Shown: piece after piece, positions 9,034 to 17,759 of the stretch
Layout: every line of letters begins with the position of its first letter
Numbering within the stretch: position 1 is the stretch's first letter
Assembly (NCBI RefSeq): GCF_014698505.1
Contig: NZ_JACJTD010000018.1
Location: 62,001 to 126,000, forward strand
DNA from: Nostoc foliaceum FACHB-393
Lineage (GTDB): Bacteria; Cyanobacteriota; Cyanobacteriia; Cyanobacteriales; Nostocaceae
Length of the DNA stretch: 64,000 nt
Direction of reading: 5' to 3'
The notes under the pieces: generated by a model
Databases searched by the model: none
What the model was told of the DNA's origin: nothing
Seen by the model: only the letters and a program-made list of their open reading frames with translations
Program-made: the position numbers and the translations under genes

Positions 9034-10542
9034 TCACTGGGCTTGCGGAGCGCGTCCATTAAGTCTGGTAAGAACTTTCAAGCGATCGCCTAATTCTTCT
9101 GTCAAAGCTGCTCCTTGATAGCGCCACCCCCAGTTACCCTCAGCAATACTGGGAAAATTCATCCGCGCTTCGTTTCCTAATCCCAAAATATCTTGCAAGG
9201 GAATAATCGTTTGGTTGGCTATGGAACTCAAAGCTAGGCGAATTAAATCCCAATGGATGCCTTCAGGACTAATACAACCTAAATAAAGCAACAGATTTTG
9301 CTTTTCGTAGTCGCTGGCTGAATTAAACCAGCCTACAGTTGTGTCATTATCGTGAGTGCCGGTATAAACTACAGCATTTCGCGGGTAATTGAATGGTAAA
9401 AATGGATTACCGGGATCAGAACCAAAGGCAAACTGTAAAACCTTCATCCCAGGAAATTCATACTTATCTCGCAGTGCTTCTACCTCTGGTGTAATTACTC
9501 CCAAATCTTCCGCCAAGACGGGTAGCTTGCCCAACTTCTGCCTAATCACTTCAAAAAAAGCATCACCAGGCGCTTCCACCCATTTGCCATTCATGGCAGT
9601 TTCTTCGCCTTTGGCTACTGACCAATATGCCTCGAAGCCCCGGAAGTGGTCAATGCGAATTATATCTACATAATCCAGCATTGCCTCAAAGCGCTGTACC
9701 CACCATTTAAAGTCTTGTTTTTGCAATTCTTCCCAGTTATAAACCGGGTTACCCCACAATTGACCAGTGGCGCTAAAGTAATCTGGTGGAACTCCGGCCA
9801 TTTGGGCAGCAACTCCAGTCTCTTCATCTAAGCAAAAGATGTCGGGATGTGCCCACACATCAGCACTATCATGAGCTACGTAGATGGGGATATCGCCGAT
9901 AATGTCTATACCGCGCATGTTGGCGTAGCTTTTCAGGTCTGACCACTGCCGGAAAAACTCAAATTGGATGAACTTGTAATAAAAAATCTCCCCATTCAGC
10001 CGACGCTCTACCTGAGCTAAGGCTTCGGGTTCACGCTTGACAAATTCTGGCTTCCATGTGTGCCAGCTTGCATTGTCGTTAGCATCTTTTAACGCCATAA
10101 ATAAGGCGTAATTATCTAGCCAATAGGCTTTGCTATCGCAAAAACCTGCAAACTCTTTTTGTTGGATTTCCGTAGCATTTGCTCTAAAATTTTCACAGGC
10201 TTTTTTCAGCAGCCCAATCTTAATCGGCACAACTTGGTCGAAGTCTACCTTTTCTACAGGAAATCCTGGTAAATTAGCAAAGTCTTCTTCAGTTAGCAAA
10301 CCCTCATCTCGCAGTTTTTCTGGGCTAATTAGCAGGGGATTTCCTGCCATTGCCGAGTAGCACATATAGGGGGAATTACCGTATCCAGTGGGGCCCAAGG
10401 GTAAAACTTGCCAATATTGTTGATGGCTCTCTTTAAGAAAATCGATGAAGCGATAGGCTTCTAAGCCTAAATCTCCAACGCCGAATCGACTGGGAAAGGA
10501 AGTAGGATGCAGCAAAATGCCACTGGATCTAGGAAAAGGCAT
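9034..10542 (-). CDS. malQ: 4-alpha-glucanotransferase (amylomaltase)
   Basis: Disproportionating enzyme (GH77) that transfers malto-oligosaccharide units in glycogen turnover. 502 residues, normal for bacterial MalQ/plant DPE1. Seen: the family opening RSSGILLHPTSFPSRFGVGD, the nucleophile region DIIRIDHFRGFEAYW, the acid/base region LAEDLGVITPEVE and the conserved GTHDNDTTVGW. No truncation. It stands alone, with convergent repeats at its 3' side and a heptamer-rich spacer at its 5' side. Confidence 0.96.
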   Translation of the reverse strand: MPFPRSSGILLHPTSFPSRFGVGDLGLEAYRFIDFLKESHQQYWQVLPLGPTGYGNSPYMCYSAMAGNPLLISPEKLRDEGLLTEEDFANLPGFPVEKVDFDQVVPIKIGLLKKACENFRANATEIQQKEFAGFCDSKAYWLDNYALFMALKDANDNASWHTWKPEFVKREPEALAQVERRLNGEIFYYKFIQFEFFRQWSDLKSYANMRGIDIIGDIPIYVAHDSADVWAHPDIFCLDEETGVAAQMAGVPPDYFSATGQLWGNPVYNWEELQKQDFKWWVQRFEAMLDYVDIIRIDHFRGFEAYWSVAKGEETAMNGKWVEAPGDAFFEVIRQKLGKLPVLAEDLGVITPEVEALRDKYEFPGMKVLQFAFGSDPGNPFLPFNYPRNAVVYTGTHDNDTTVGWFNSASDYEKQNLLLYLGCISPEGIHWDLIRLALSSIANQTIIPLQDILGLGNEARMNFPSIAEGNWGWRYQGAALTEELGDRLKVLTRLNGRAPQAQ

Positions 10543-10577
10543 ATTTAACCTGAATTATGAGAGGGAGCAATTATCTG

Positions 10578-10682
10578 ATGGACACGCTACGTGATCGCAT
10601 CGAATTTATCACGGAACAGTATTTGCAGGGTAAATCAAGTAAACTCATCTTGATTGTCATTTGTCTTTGGTTGATTAACTAA
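10578..10682 (+). CDS. Possible 34-residue membrane peptide
   Basis: ATG with GAGGGAG ten bases upstream opens a 34-codon frame: a charged amphipathic half (MDTLRDRIEFITEQYLQ) followed by a hydrophobic half (KLILIVICLWLIN), then TAA. It sits divergently from malQ. The composition looks peptide-like rather than random, but it is very short and lacks any family I know; it may equally be chance. Confidence 0.25.
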   Translation: MDTLRDRIEFITEQYLQGKSSKLILIVICLWLIN

Positions 10683-10762
10683 TGACCAATACTTCGACTC
10701 CTTTCGACTTCTCTCAAGGCAAGTCGCTCAGTACAAGTGACTAATGACCAATGACTAATAAC
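10664..10762. repeat. Heptamer-like repeats before the Nudix gene
   Basis: The spacer contains several near-copies of AATGACC/AATGACT (ACTAATGACCAATGACTAAT) interrupted by TTCGACTTCTCTCAAG, a piece resembling a dispersed Nostoc repeat (compare GAGCTTGTCGAAGTGC at 13271-13286). No promoter can be assigned confidently. Confidence 0.5.
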
Positions 10763-10763
10763 T

Positions 10764-11195
10764 ATGACTTACCGAAATCCTGCACCGACAGTTGATATCA
10801 TCATTGAACTAGTAGATCGACCTCATCGGCCAATAGTGTTAATTGAAAGACATAATCTACCCTTAGGTTGGGCTATTCCTGGTGGTTTTGTGGATTATGG
10901 TGAAGCGGTGGAAGTGGCGGCCCGGCGGGAAGCTGAGGAGGAGACGGGTTTGCAGGTGGAGTTGGTTGAGCAATTACTGGTGTATTCTGATCCCAATCGC
11001 GATCCGCGTCAGCATACCATTAGTATTGTATTTTTAGCGACAGCGACGGGGGAACCTGTGGCTGGGGATGATGCTAAGGGTGTAGGCATTTTTGAGTCTT
11101 GGCGTGTCCCTGGTAATTTATGTTTTGACCACGATCGCATTCTGCGCGATTATTGGCGATATCGTCATTATGGGATACGTCCGAGGTTGGGGTAG
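10764..11195 (+). CDS. Nudix hydrolase
   Basis: 143 residues with a complete Nudix box, [20 protein letters not shown] followed by ETGL, so it should hydrolyse a nucleoside diphosphate linked to another group with Mg2+. The substrate is not readable; the N-terminus ([12 protein letters not shown]) and tail are like ADP-ribose/ADP-sugar pyrophosphatase or MutT-like members in cyanobacteria. Start ATG 10764 follows the heptamer repeats. Its downstream partner ridA is about 210 bases away with a strong palindrome between, so an operon is doubtful. Confidence 0.85.
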   Translation: MTYRNPAPTVDIIIELVDRPHRPIVLIERHNLPLGWAIPGGFVDYGEAVEVAARREAEEETGLQVELVEQLLVYSDPNRDPRQHTISIVFLATATGEPVAGDDAKGVGIFESWRVPGNLCFDHDRILRDYWRYRHYGIRPRLG

Positions 11196-11197
11196 AG

Positions 11198-11221
11198 GAC
11201 GAACCGCGAACGCGGTTCGTC
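11198..11221 (+). repeat. Perfect palindrome just after Nudix gene
   Basis: GACGAACCGCG at 11198-11208 and its exact complement at 11211-11221, separated by AA. This 11-bp GC-rich stem begins three bases after the Nudix stop codon. No T-run follows, so it is either a repeat element or an mRNA-end hairpin. Confidence 0.7.
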
Positions 11222-11407
11222 TCGTTGGTGCAGCCTCTCGTAGAGAAGAGAAGAAAGAGAGGAGAACAATACCTAAGTCATTAATACGAGTGCGATCGCG
11301 ATGCTGACCTGACTAGTGCGATAATGCCAGATGGAGAAGTCTACAAACCGATCGCTGCTGAAGCGGAAATCGGTAAGCAGGAAACATCGTTAGAGAAAAT
11401 AATATCT

Positions 11408-11803
11408 ATGACCCGTAAAGTAATTAATACTGATAACGCACCCGCTCCAGTCGGCCCTTATAATCAAGCGATCGCAGCTTCAGGTCAATTTCTATTCATC
11501 GCTGGACAAATTGCCATCGATCCCCGCCTTGGTGATGTCGTCTACACTGATGATGTTAAAAAGCAAACTGAGCAGGTATTAGCTAATCTTGAAGCCATCC
11601 TCACCGCAGCGGGGGCGACTTTCCAAGATGTGGTTAAGACCACTGTATTTCTAGCTGATATGAATGATTTTGCAGCAGTGAATGCCATTTATGCGAAATA
11701 TTTCCCGGAAAATACAGCCCCAGCACGGGCTTGTGTGCAGGTATCGCGCTTACCTAAAGATGTGTTGGTAGAAATTGATGCGATCGCTGTAATTAGCGGT
11801 TAG
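11408..11803 (+). CDS. ridA: RidA-family enamine/imine deaminase
   Basis: Detoxifies reactive enamine and imine intermediates (for example 2-aminoacrylate) made by PLP enzymes. 131 residues from ATG 11408; the frame is open further upstream to 11324, but the family begins with a sequence like [20 protein letters not shown], so the downstream start is chosen. Signature features are [23 protein letters not shown], the conserved Arg in [20 protein letters not shown], and the C-terminal EIDAIA. Highly conserved and likely trimeric. Confidence 0.93.
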   Translation: MTRKVINTDNAPAPVGPYNQAIAASGQFLFIAGQIAIDPRLGDVVYTDDVKKQTEQVLANLEAILTAAGATFQDVVKTTVFLADMNDFAAVNAIYAKYFPENTAPARACVQVSRLPKDVLVEIDAIAVISG

Positions 11804-11835
11804 ATGGAACGTATCAAGGAGCAAAATCTTAACGG

Positions 11836-12240
11836 TTACATTTGATTGTTCTGTTCTGACTCTAAAAATTCCATCACTTCTTGTAGCACATCGGCTATAT
11901 GTGGCTTTTCGCAAGCAATTACGTTGTCGGAAAGATGCTTATGGTGCGGGAAGCTAGGCAAGTTGGGAAAGTGTGGTGTACTGTCATAACAAAAAATCAG
12001 ACTATTTTGCTCATCTTAAAAGTGATAGCGGTAATCGATATATGTAATCTGATTATCTACAATAACAAAGGCTTCACTAACTGCCAGTAAATATTTGAGA
12101 GCAAAACGTATCTTAATGCGGAGATTAGCTCTATCTGGCATTAAAATTACTGCACTATATTCCTCAATGTATGTATTAGAGCAGTTGAGTAAAAGTTGCT
12201 CAATTTCATCTAAATAGGCTTGAATAACTTTACGCGACAT
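11836..12240 (-). pseudogene. TumE-like toxin gene with internal stop codon
   Basis: The frame begins MSRKVIQAYLDEIEQLLLNC and runs 74 codons to TAA at 12016-12018. The same frame then continues without a break for 59 more codons (DEQNSLIFCYDSTPHFPNL, then HHKHLSDNVIACEKPHIADV) to a natural stop at 11836-11838. The whole resembles the TumE-like (DUF6516-type) toxin family, of which the HFPNL...HHKHL segment is a hallmark. The internal TAA is one base from CAA (Gln). So this is either an inactivated toxin or a sequencing error. The short frame overlaps the antitoxin gene by 11 bases, typical for TA pairs. The truncated product would lack the conserved C-terminal half. Confidence 0.8.
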
Positions 12241-12472
12241 CTCTGAGTTTGCTTTCTATTTCTTGGTGTAGAGCTAGATAATGTTGGTAGTTTGCTGCCC
12301 ATTCGACAAATACTTCATCATCAGAAGTTTCGCCTTGGTTATATTTAGCAAAAAATTCTTCTGAATTCATTTGGTAGTTTATTTCATAGGTATTTAACTG
12401 TTTGGTAAGGGCAATCAGCGCATCTAGTGGAGATGTATATTCAATGATTTGTTTACGCATTGATTTCTGCAT
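12230..12472 (-). CDS. Putative antitoxin of the TumE-like pair
   Basis: 80 residues (76 if the second Met, at 12460, is used). Acidic, helical protein with the segment FFAKYNQGETSDDEVFVEWA, then ANYQHYLALH; I recall similar small proteins beside TumE-like toxins in cyanobacteria but cannot confirm a named family. It lies directly upstream of the toxin frame and overlaps it by 11 bases, the usual antitoxin-first order. No DNA-binding motif is evident. It appears intact although the toxin is broken. Confidence 0.7.
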   Translation of the reverse strand: MQKSMRKQIIEYTSPLDALIALTKQLNTYEINYQMNSEEFFAKYNQGETSDDEVFVEWAANYQHYLALHQEIESKLRDVA

Positions 12473-12563
12473 TCAGTTTCATTGTTAATTATCTCTCAAT
12501 AAATGCGATAGCCTCTAGAACTTTGGGAATACTGAAATTAAGTACCCTAGAGGAGTATTAAAA

Positions 12564-13037
12564 ATGGCAGAAAATCGCATCAGTGCCAGCCTAGCCCCAG
12601 CAGATAAAGAAGCAGTCATGCAAGCGATCGCTACAATTAGAGAAAAGTTACCATTCTTGATTGATTTGACCACCGAAGACCGACGCACCATAGTTAAGAT
12701 GGGAGATAAAAGTCGGGCTTTTGTCAGTAAAGCTTTAGAAGTGGCGACACAGAACCCTAACTTTTTGCCTCGTTATTTTGATTTGGAAGAGATGCGCCGG
12801 GATTTGGAAATATATGAGGACTTGTATCCGGTGCTGTTGTCTTTAACCCAACTGCAAGAACTGGTAGATGATACCTGTATTGCGGCTGGTAGTGAAGCTT
12901 ATGCAGCAGCCTTGGCAATTTACAACTATGCCAAAGCTAGCGGTGATGTTACAGGTTTGGATGCAGTCATTGATGAAATGGGACGAAGGTTTAGCCGCCG
13001 TTTCAAGAAAAAGAAACCCGAAGCCGCAGCTAGCTAA
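12564..13037 (+). CDS. Conserved hypothetical protein
   Basis: 157 residues, no signal peptide or membrane helix, mostly alpha-helical by eye. Strong GAGGAG ribosome site seven bases before ATG 12564, good evidence that it is translated. Notable segments: LPFLIDLTTEDRRTIVKMGD, and a basic tail RRFSRRFKKKKPEAAAS that could bind nucleic acid or membrane. I do not recognise a functional family. It is divergent from the TA pair and followed by a repeat-rich spacer. Confidence 0.75.
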   Translation: MAENRISASLAPADKEAVMQAIATIREKLPFLIDLTTEDRRTIVKMGDKSRAFVSKALEVATQNPNFLPRYFDLEEMRRDLEIYEDLYPVLLSLTQLQELVDDTCIAAGSEAYAAALAIYNYAKASGDVTGLDAVIDEMGRRFSRRFKKKKPEAAAS

Positions 13038-13329
13038 AGCCTAAAATAGGCAATCGCAGCAGTTATAAATTTGGGTGCAATACACGTTAATCGTAGGGAA
13101 GTACACCCGTGCTTCCCCATCATATTTTGTATCTAATACCAATTTAAAAAAAGAATACGACAAATAGACCATTTGTAGAGACGCGATTCATCGCGTCTTT
13201 ACCCAAGGATGTATTGCAATCATCAATTGAAATAGTATAAAGATTTTTTTAACCCGCGCAGGTGGTCACTGAGCTTGTCGAAGTGCGGGTTTTGTCTGTG
13301 TAGCCGCGATTTCTAATCGCCAGGTCATT
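13038..13329. repeat. Spacer with three dispersed-repeat pieces
   Basis: Three pieces are visible. GGGAAG...CTTCCC hairpin at about 13097-13118. GTAGAGACGCGA/TCGCGTCTTTAC palindrome at 13175-13202, same family as 19427-19454. A block at about 13252-13325 with AACCCGC...GCGGGTT arms, the piece GAGCTTGTCGAAGTGC and the tail TGTGTAGCCGCGATTTCTAA. Related tails occur at 44424-44447 and inside the TPR gene at 30626-30654. No gene. Confidence 0.65.
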
Positions 13330-13623
13330 TTTGAGCCTTTGAGCCTGACAGTTGAGCCTTTTAGCCTCAGAGTTGAGCCTTTGAACCTGACAGTTGAGCC
13401 TTTGAGCCTCAGCATTGAGCCTTTTAGCCTCAGAGTTGAGCCTTTGAACCTGACAGTTGAGCCTTTGAGCCTCAGCATTGAGCCTTTGAGCCTGACAATT
13501 GAGCCTTTTAACCTCAGCGTTGAGCCTTTTAGCCTCAGCATTGAGCCTTTTAGCCTGACAGTTGAGCCTTTTAACCTCAGCATTGAGCCTTTTAGCCTGA
13601 CAGTTGAGCCTTTTAGCCTGACA
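13330..13623. repeat. 14-copy array of a 21-bp repeat
   Basis: Exactly 14 head-to-tail units of 21 bp with no spacers. The constant part of each unit is TTGAGCCTTTNANCCT; the variable ends are CAGA, CAGC or GACA, and the first base is G, A or T. Units are built from 7-base sub-blocks. Because 21 is divisible by 3, both strands read as open heptapeptide repeats (plus: VEPFSLS type; minus: RLKGSTV type). The array ends 124 bases before the NACHT gene. Not a CRISPR, since there are no unique spacers. Confidence 0.95.
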
Positions 13624-13747
13624 ACTTTAAGTAAGGTGTTGTTGCTGTACAAAAAAGGCTACAACTTTTTAGTTGCAGTGACATTACTTATAAAGTCTTG
13701 TTTAAATAGATTATCTAAATACTGCTAGTCAAGCATCTATATATATT

Positions 13748-16627
13748 ATGAGCAACACCTCTGGAATTCCAGTTAGCAAGCCAGTTGCTATATGGAATAA
13801 GGATATCAAGGTAAATTTCAGGGATTTGTTTAAATCTCTAGGCAAAGCTGCGGTAGATGCTGGCTTTGGTAAATGGGACAGTTTAGCTGGAGATGCGGTA
13901 GACACTTTAGGCGCACTTGGACTAGGAGCAGATACTGGACAAGTGGCATGGTTGCTGATTTACCGCTCCCTAATGCAGGCAATGCGTAGCTTGGTAGAGG
14001 GAAATAAAGACTTATTGGTTAAAAAGGAAGGAAATAAAGACTTACTAAGCAAGGAAATTGATTTTAAAGTATTATGCAATCGTTTAGACAAGTCATTGCA
14101 AAATAGTCAGTTAGTTATAGATCAGAACTTTTTTGAGCGTCCCAAAGACTTACCCCTTTTTGAAGTAATTAAAACTCCTTTTAGAGAATGGTTAGAAGAC
14201 TGTGGTTTTAACCAACCTCAAGCAGAGACAATTAGTAATCGGCTTCCTAGCTATTTTGTAGATGCTCTGAATGAACTTTGGGGAAATCATCCTCAAGACT
14301 ATGCCTGTTTAAAAGAGAAGCTAGATACCCCCTTTACTAAAGCAAGTGAACGGGAACAAAGATGGCGACGCTATTTGGCATGGCTACAAAAACAAGTTGA
14401 AGAACCGATGTTTTTAGAAGCCTTTGGTCTCAAACAAGTTTACGTTCCCTTGCGTGCTTACTATCAGCGTAAACTTGAGGCTGACAAAAATGAAGAATTT
14501 GAACGCAAGGCGAAAGAAGATAATAAATATGAGCAGATTGTTGTTGACTTAGAAACTGAACTGGAACTTTGGTTAGAAAAGGGCGATCGCAATGATGCCA
14601 TCCGAGTGATTAGTGGTGGCCCAGGAAGTGGGAAATCTTCTTTTGCAAAAATTTTTGCCGCTAACCAGGCAGAAAAAGGACAAATTTCTGTGTTATTTAT
14701 ACCTTTGCACCATTTTGATCCCTCGGATGATTTGGTTGATGCAGTGGGTAAATTTGTGCGAGATGATGGTTTTCTCCGCTATAATCCTCTACTGCAAGAC
14801 GAGGGTGAATCACGTTTACTCATTATCTTCGATGCCTTAGATGAGCTTGCTATGCAGGGCAAAATTGCGGAAAAAACTGCCCAAGACTTTGTTCGTGAAG
14901 TACAAAAAAAAGTAGATCGCTTTAATGGGCGTGAAAATCGTTTACAAGTATTAATCAGTGGTCGGGAATTAGTAGTGCAAGCAAATAGCGCTGACTTTCG
15001 TCTACATCAGCAAATATTACATATACTGCCTTATTTTGTAACTGAAGATGAAAGGAAAAATTATATTGATGCTCACAAGTTGTTAGAGCAAGATCAACGG
15101 CAACTTTGGTGGCAATCTTATGGCAAAGCTAGTGGTTACGAGTATACTGGCTTACCATCAGAACTAGACCAAGGAAATCTTACAGAAATTACTGCCCAAC
15201 CTTTGCTGAATTATTTGGTTGCTTTGAGCTTTGTACGGGGTACAGTACACTTTTCTGAAGATAGCAACCTAAATGCTATTTATGAAGACCTGCTTAAAGC
15301 AGTTTATGAGCGAGGCTGGACTGGTTATCAGCATCCGGCAATTCAGGGAATTGAAGAAAAAGATTTTGTCCGAATTTTGGAAGAGATTGCTCTTGTTTCT
15401 TGGCATGGCTATGGAAGGACAACAACAGTCAAAGAAATAGAAAATCATTGTGAAAATATTGGTTTAAAACGTCTTCTAGACATATTTCAAGAAGGTGCAA
15501 AATTAGGTTTGACTCGTTTGTTAGCTGCTTTTTATTTCCGGCAAAGTGGAGTTAGATCAGAGAATAAAACCTTTGAATTTACTCATAAGAGTTTCGGTGA
15601 ATATCTCACAGCGAGACGCATTGTGCGAGGCATTAAACGTATTCATAACGAACTAGAACAACGAAAGAATGACCTAGATCGGGGCTGGGATGATCGACAA
15701 GCTTTAGCGCACTGGGCAATTTTGTGTTGTCCATCCTCAATGGATGAATATCTGTTCAACTTCATATTAGATGAACTTCGTTTACAGCATCTATTAGATG
15801 TAAGTAACTGGCAGCAGACACTATGTCAGTTGATTAGTTTCATGTTACGTCATGGAATGCCAATGGAACTTTTGAACAGGGGACAGGAATTTTGGCTAGA
15901 CAACTGGCAGGCACGTAATGCAGAAGAGGCTTTATTAGCTGTATTAAATGCCTGTGCCCAATTAACGAGAAAAAAATCAGACATTCAATGCCCTTACATT
16001 GATTCTTTTGGTATATGGATTTCACGTCTTCGTGGACAAAGATTAGATGAAGATGTTTTATCTTTGAAATATCTTAGTTTTTTATGTTTACAAGGTTCAG
16101 TTCTCCATATCCAAGATTTTTGTGGTGCAAATTTTGAGGAAGCAAATCTTGAAGATGTAGAGATGATATTGACAAATCTTGTTAAATCAAATCTCAAATA
16201 TGCAAATTTTAGAGGCGCGAATCTTAGAGGTGCCAATCTATCAAATGCCAATTTATCAAATGCCAATCTATCAAATGCCAATCTGTCAGATGCCAACCTT
16301 GAAAATGCCAATCTGTCAAATGCCAACCTTGAAAATGCCAACCTTGAAAATACAAATTTAACTTTGGTTAATCTTAAAAATAGCAATTTTATAAAAGCAA
16401 ATCTTAAAAGAGCCAGTTTTTTTCCGATAAATATTGAAGGCGCGGATCTCAGGGAAGCGAATCTTCAAGGGGCATATCTTGTTCAGGAGAATCTTGTAGA
16501 CGCAAATTTTGAAAAGGCAAATTTTGAAGGGGCGAATCTTCAAGGAACAATTCTTGAGGGTAAAGAGTTAACAAACTTCAATCAAGATTCAGATCAGACT
16601 CCAATAAGTAACCCACATCAGCTTTGA
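13748..16627 (+). CDS. NACHT/STAND ATPase with pentapeptide-repeat tail
   Basis: 959 residues. N-terminal helical region (about 1-250) of unknown function; NACHT-type nucleotide domain with Walker A GGPGSGKSS (residues 290-298) and Walker B LLIIFDALDEL (about 357-367), the extra acidic residues being typical of NACHT; then a winged-helix/helical arm (EFTHKSFGEYLTARRI); then pentapeptide repeats from about residue 790 to 940 (ANLSN/ANLEN/ANLQG units, a right-handed beta-helix). STAND proteins are molecular switches; bacterial NACHT proteins include anti-phage sensors with such layouts, where the repeat tail would be the sensor. No separate effector domain is recognised. The gene stands alone behind the 21-bp array, with base usage AT-richer than its neighbours. 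Confidence 0.88.
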   Translation: MSNTSGIPVSKPVAIWNKDIKVNFRDLFKSLGKAAVDAGFGKWDSLAGDAVDTLGALGLGADTGQVAWLLIYRSLMQAMRSLVEGNKDLLVKKEGNKDLLSKEIDFKVLCNRLDKSLQNSQLVIDQNFFERPKDLPLFEVIKTPFREWLEDCGFNQPQAETISNRLPSYFVDALNELWGNHPQDYACLKEKLDTPFTKASEREQRWRRYLAWLQKQVEEPMFLEAFGLKQVYVPLRAYYQRKLEADKNEEFERKAKEDNKYEQIVVDLETELELWLEKGDRNDAIRVISGGPGSGKSSFAKIFAANQAEKGQISVLFIPLHHFDPSDDLVDAVGKFVRDDGFLRYNPLLQDEGESRLLIIFDALDELAMQGKIAEKTAQDFVREVQKKVDRFNGRENRLQVLISGRELVVQANSADFRLHQQILHILPYFVTEDERKNYIDAHKLLEQDQRQLWWQSYGKASGYEYTGLPSELDQGNLTEITAQPLLNYLVALSFVRGTVHFSEDSNLNAIYEDLLKAVYERGWTGYQHPAIQGIEEKDFVRILEEIALVSWHGYGRTTTVKEIENHCENIGLKRLLDIFQEGAKLGLTRLLAAFYFRQSGVRSENKTFEFTHKSFGEYLTARRIVRGIKRIHNELEQRKNDLDRGWDDRQALAHWAILCCPSSMDEYLFNFILDELRLQHLLDVSNWQQTLCQLISFMLRHGMPMELLNRGQEFWLDNWQARNAEEALLAVLNACAQLTRKKSDIQCPYIDSFGIWISRLRGQRLDEDVLSLKYLSFLCLQGSVLHIQDFCGANFEEANLEDVEMILTNLVKSNLKYANFRGANLRGANLSNANLSNANLSNANLSDANLENANLSNANLENANLENTNLTLVNLKNSNFIKANLKRASFFPINIEGADLREANLQGAYLVQENLVDANFEKANFEGANLQGTILEGKELTNFNQDSDQTPISNPHQL

Positions 16628-17021
16628 TTAGACAACTAGCCTTATACTGAGATTCAAAATTTGTAGGCTGTGTTATTTTCCTAACGTACCTTTTTAGATA
16701 CTTTCGATGCTTTATGCTGCTACTAACGCACCCTACCAAACCAGCAATCAACTCAATCGCATAAAAATATTAAACGATCGCTTTTACAACTGTGTCCTTC
16801 TCATGAAAGGCTGTAGGCGTAGCCCGCCGCAGGCATCGCTAAACCCAATTGCATACAAATATTAAGCGATCGCAACTACTACTTTGCCTTGCTTATGACA
16901 AACCGTAGGCGATCGCTTAATTCAAAACTCTTGCAAATACTTGGCAAAAGTCTAATGCCGAGTATTAATGGAACACACTTGAGAAGGTATTATGAAGCTT
17001 TTTCATTGAAATGTCAAGATT
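16628..17021. repeat. Spacer with degenerate ~92-bp duplication
   Basis: Two related blocks, starting at 16755 (AATCGCATAAAAATATTAAA) and 16847 (AATTGCATACAAATATTAAG), each continue through CGATCGC, a TTGCCTT/TGTCCTT stretch and TCATGA/TTATGA to GTAGGCG. Between them lies the dispersed repeat GTAGGCGTAGCCCGCCGCAG (16813-16832). No gene is credible here. Confidence 0.65.
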
Positions 17022-17690
17022 TTATGAATTCTTTCCCCAAACCTTGCCATTATATATCGCCACTTCCCTTAAATTCTCAGGCTGCGCTGATAAACTCTTA
17101 TCACCAAAATGCTGATTCATTAGTGCGGGGATTTGTGCAGCTTGAATTCGGCTATGGCGCGTTTTATCTGGCATAACTAGGTTTGGCCCAGCTTTGCAGT
17201 TTTTCATGCAACCAGTGCCCTTGATTGTAACTTGGTCTTCTAAACCGCGATCGCTTAAAGCCGCCTCTAACGCCTGACAAACTCCTTTACCACCGCGTTT
17301 CATACAATCAGACTTTTGACACACCAAAATCGTGGCTTTAGTCTTAGCTGGCTTTACCTTGACATTATCAATCGATGGGGGTTCTTGTGGTGCAGCGATA
17401 GTTTGAACTGTCGCCATTTCAGAACGCGCCGCCATCACACGTTCAGCCTTCAGTGTAACTTTGTCTTTTTTTATATCGTGTTCTTTATAACCAACAACTT
17501 GTAGCCAAGTACCTGCTGGTAGCCGCAAGTCAAAAGCAGCCCGTAAATGTTTAGCGAGTTTAACGTAGCATTCACCCTCATGAGTACCCAGCAATAAACC
17601 TTTCAACTTATAGCCATCTTTAATAACAAAATTTATAAACCTGCCTTCAAGACAAAATTGTGATACTTCCATATTGTGAGATGCACCCAT
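17022..17690 (-). CDS. (2Fe-2S) ferredoxin-like domain protein
   Basis: 222 residues. The N-terminal ~90 residues form a beta-rich domain (GRFINFVIKDGYKLKGLLLG) of unknown role; a linker rich in Ala/Pro/Lys follows; the C-terminal domain (about 125-205) is a thioredoxin-fold [2Fe-2S] ferredoxin with Cys in VCQKSDCMKRGGKGVCQALE and GTGCMKNCKAGPNLV. Not all of these Cys need ligate the cluster. Start ATG 17690 is supported by AAGGAGG seven bases upstream. Redox or iron-related role is inferred; the following minus-strand gene and Dps nearby fit an iron theme but do not prove it. Confidence 0.8.
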   Translation of the reverse strand: MGASHNMEVSQFCLEGRFINFVIKDGYKLKGLLLGTHEGECYVKLAKHLRAAFDLRLPAGTWLQVVGYKEHDIKKDKVTLKAERVMAARSEMATVQTIAAPQEPPSIDNVKVKPAKTKATILVCQKSDCMKRGGKGVCQALEAALSDRGLEDQVTIKGTGCMKNCKAGPNLVMPDKTRHSRIQAAQIPALMNQHFGDKSLSAQPENLREVAIYNGKVWGKNS

Positions 17691-17759
17691 TTTTTAACCT
17701 CCTTTTAACTAATACAAGCTATCAAGCGAGATATTCTCAGCAACAACTAAAGATTAGAA

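Noticed and set aside
11899..12090. Plus-strand frame of 63 codons
   Set aside because: It runs antisense to the TumE-like toxin, whose frame explains the sequence better.
13330..13623. CRISPR array
   Set aside because: Units are contiguous with no unique spacers, and no cas gene is in the window.
13266..13728. Long open frames on both strands through the 21-bp array (heptapeptide RLKGSTV on minus, VEPFSLS on plus)
   Set aside because: Any 21-bp repeat without a stop stays open on that frame; neither frame has a ribosome site or non-repeat protein sequence, so I call the DNA repeat only.
15994..16543. Minus-strand frames over the NACHT C-terminus
   Set aside because: They are shadows of the pentapeptide repeats, which keep the opposite strand open.
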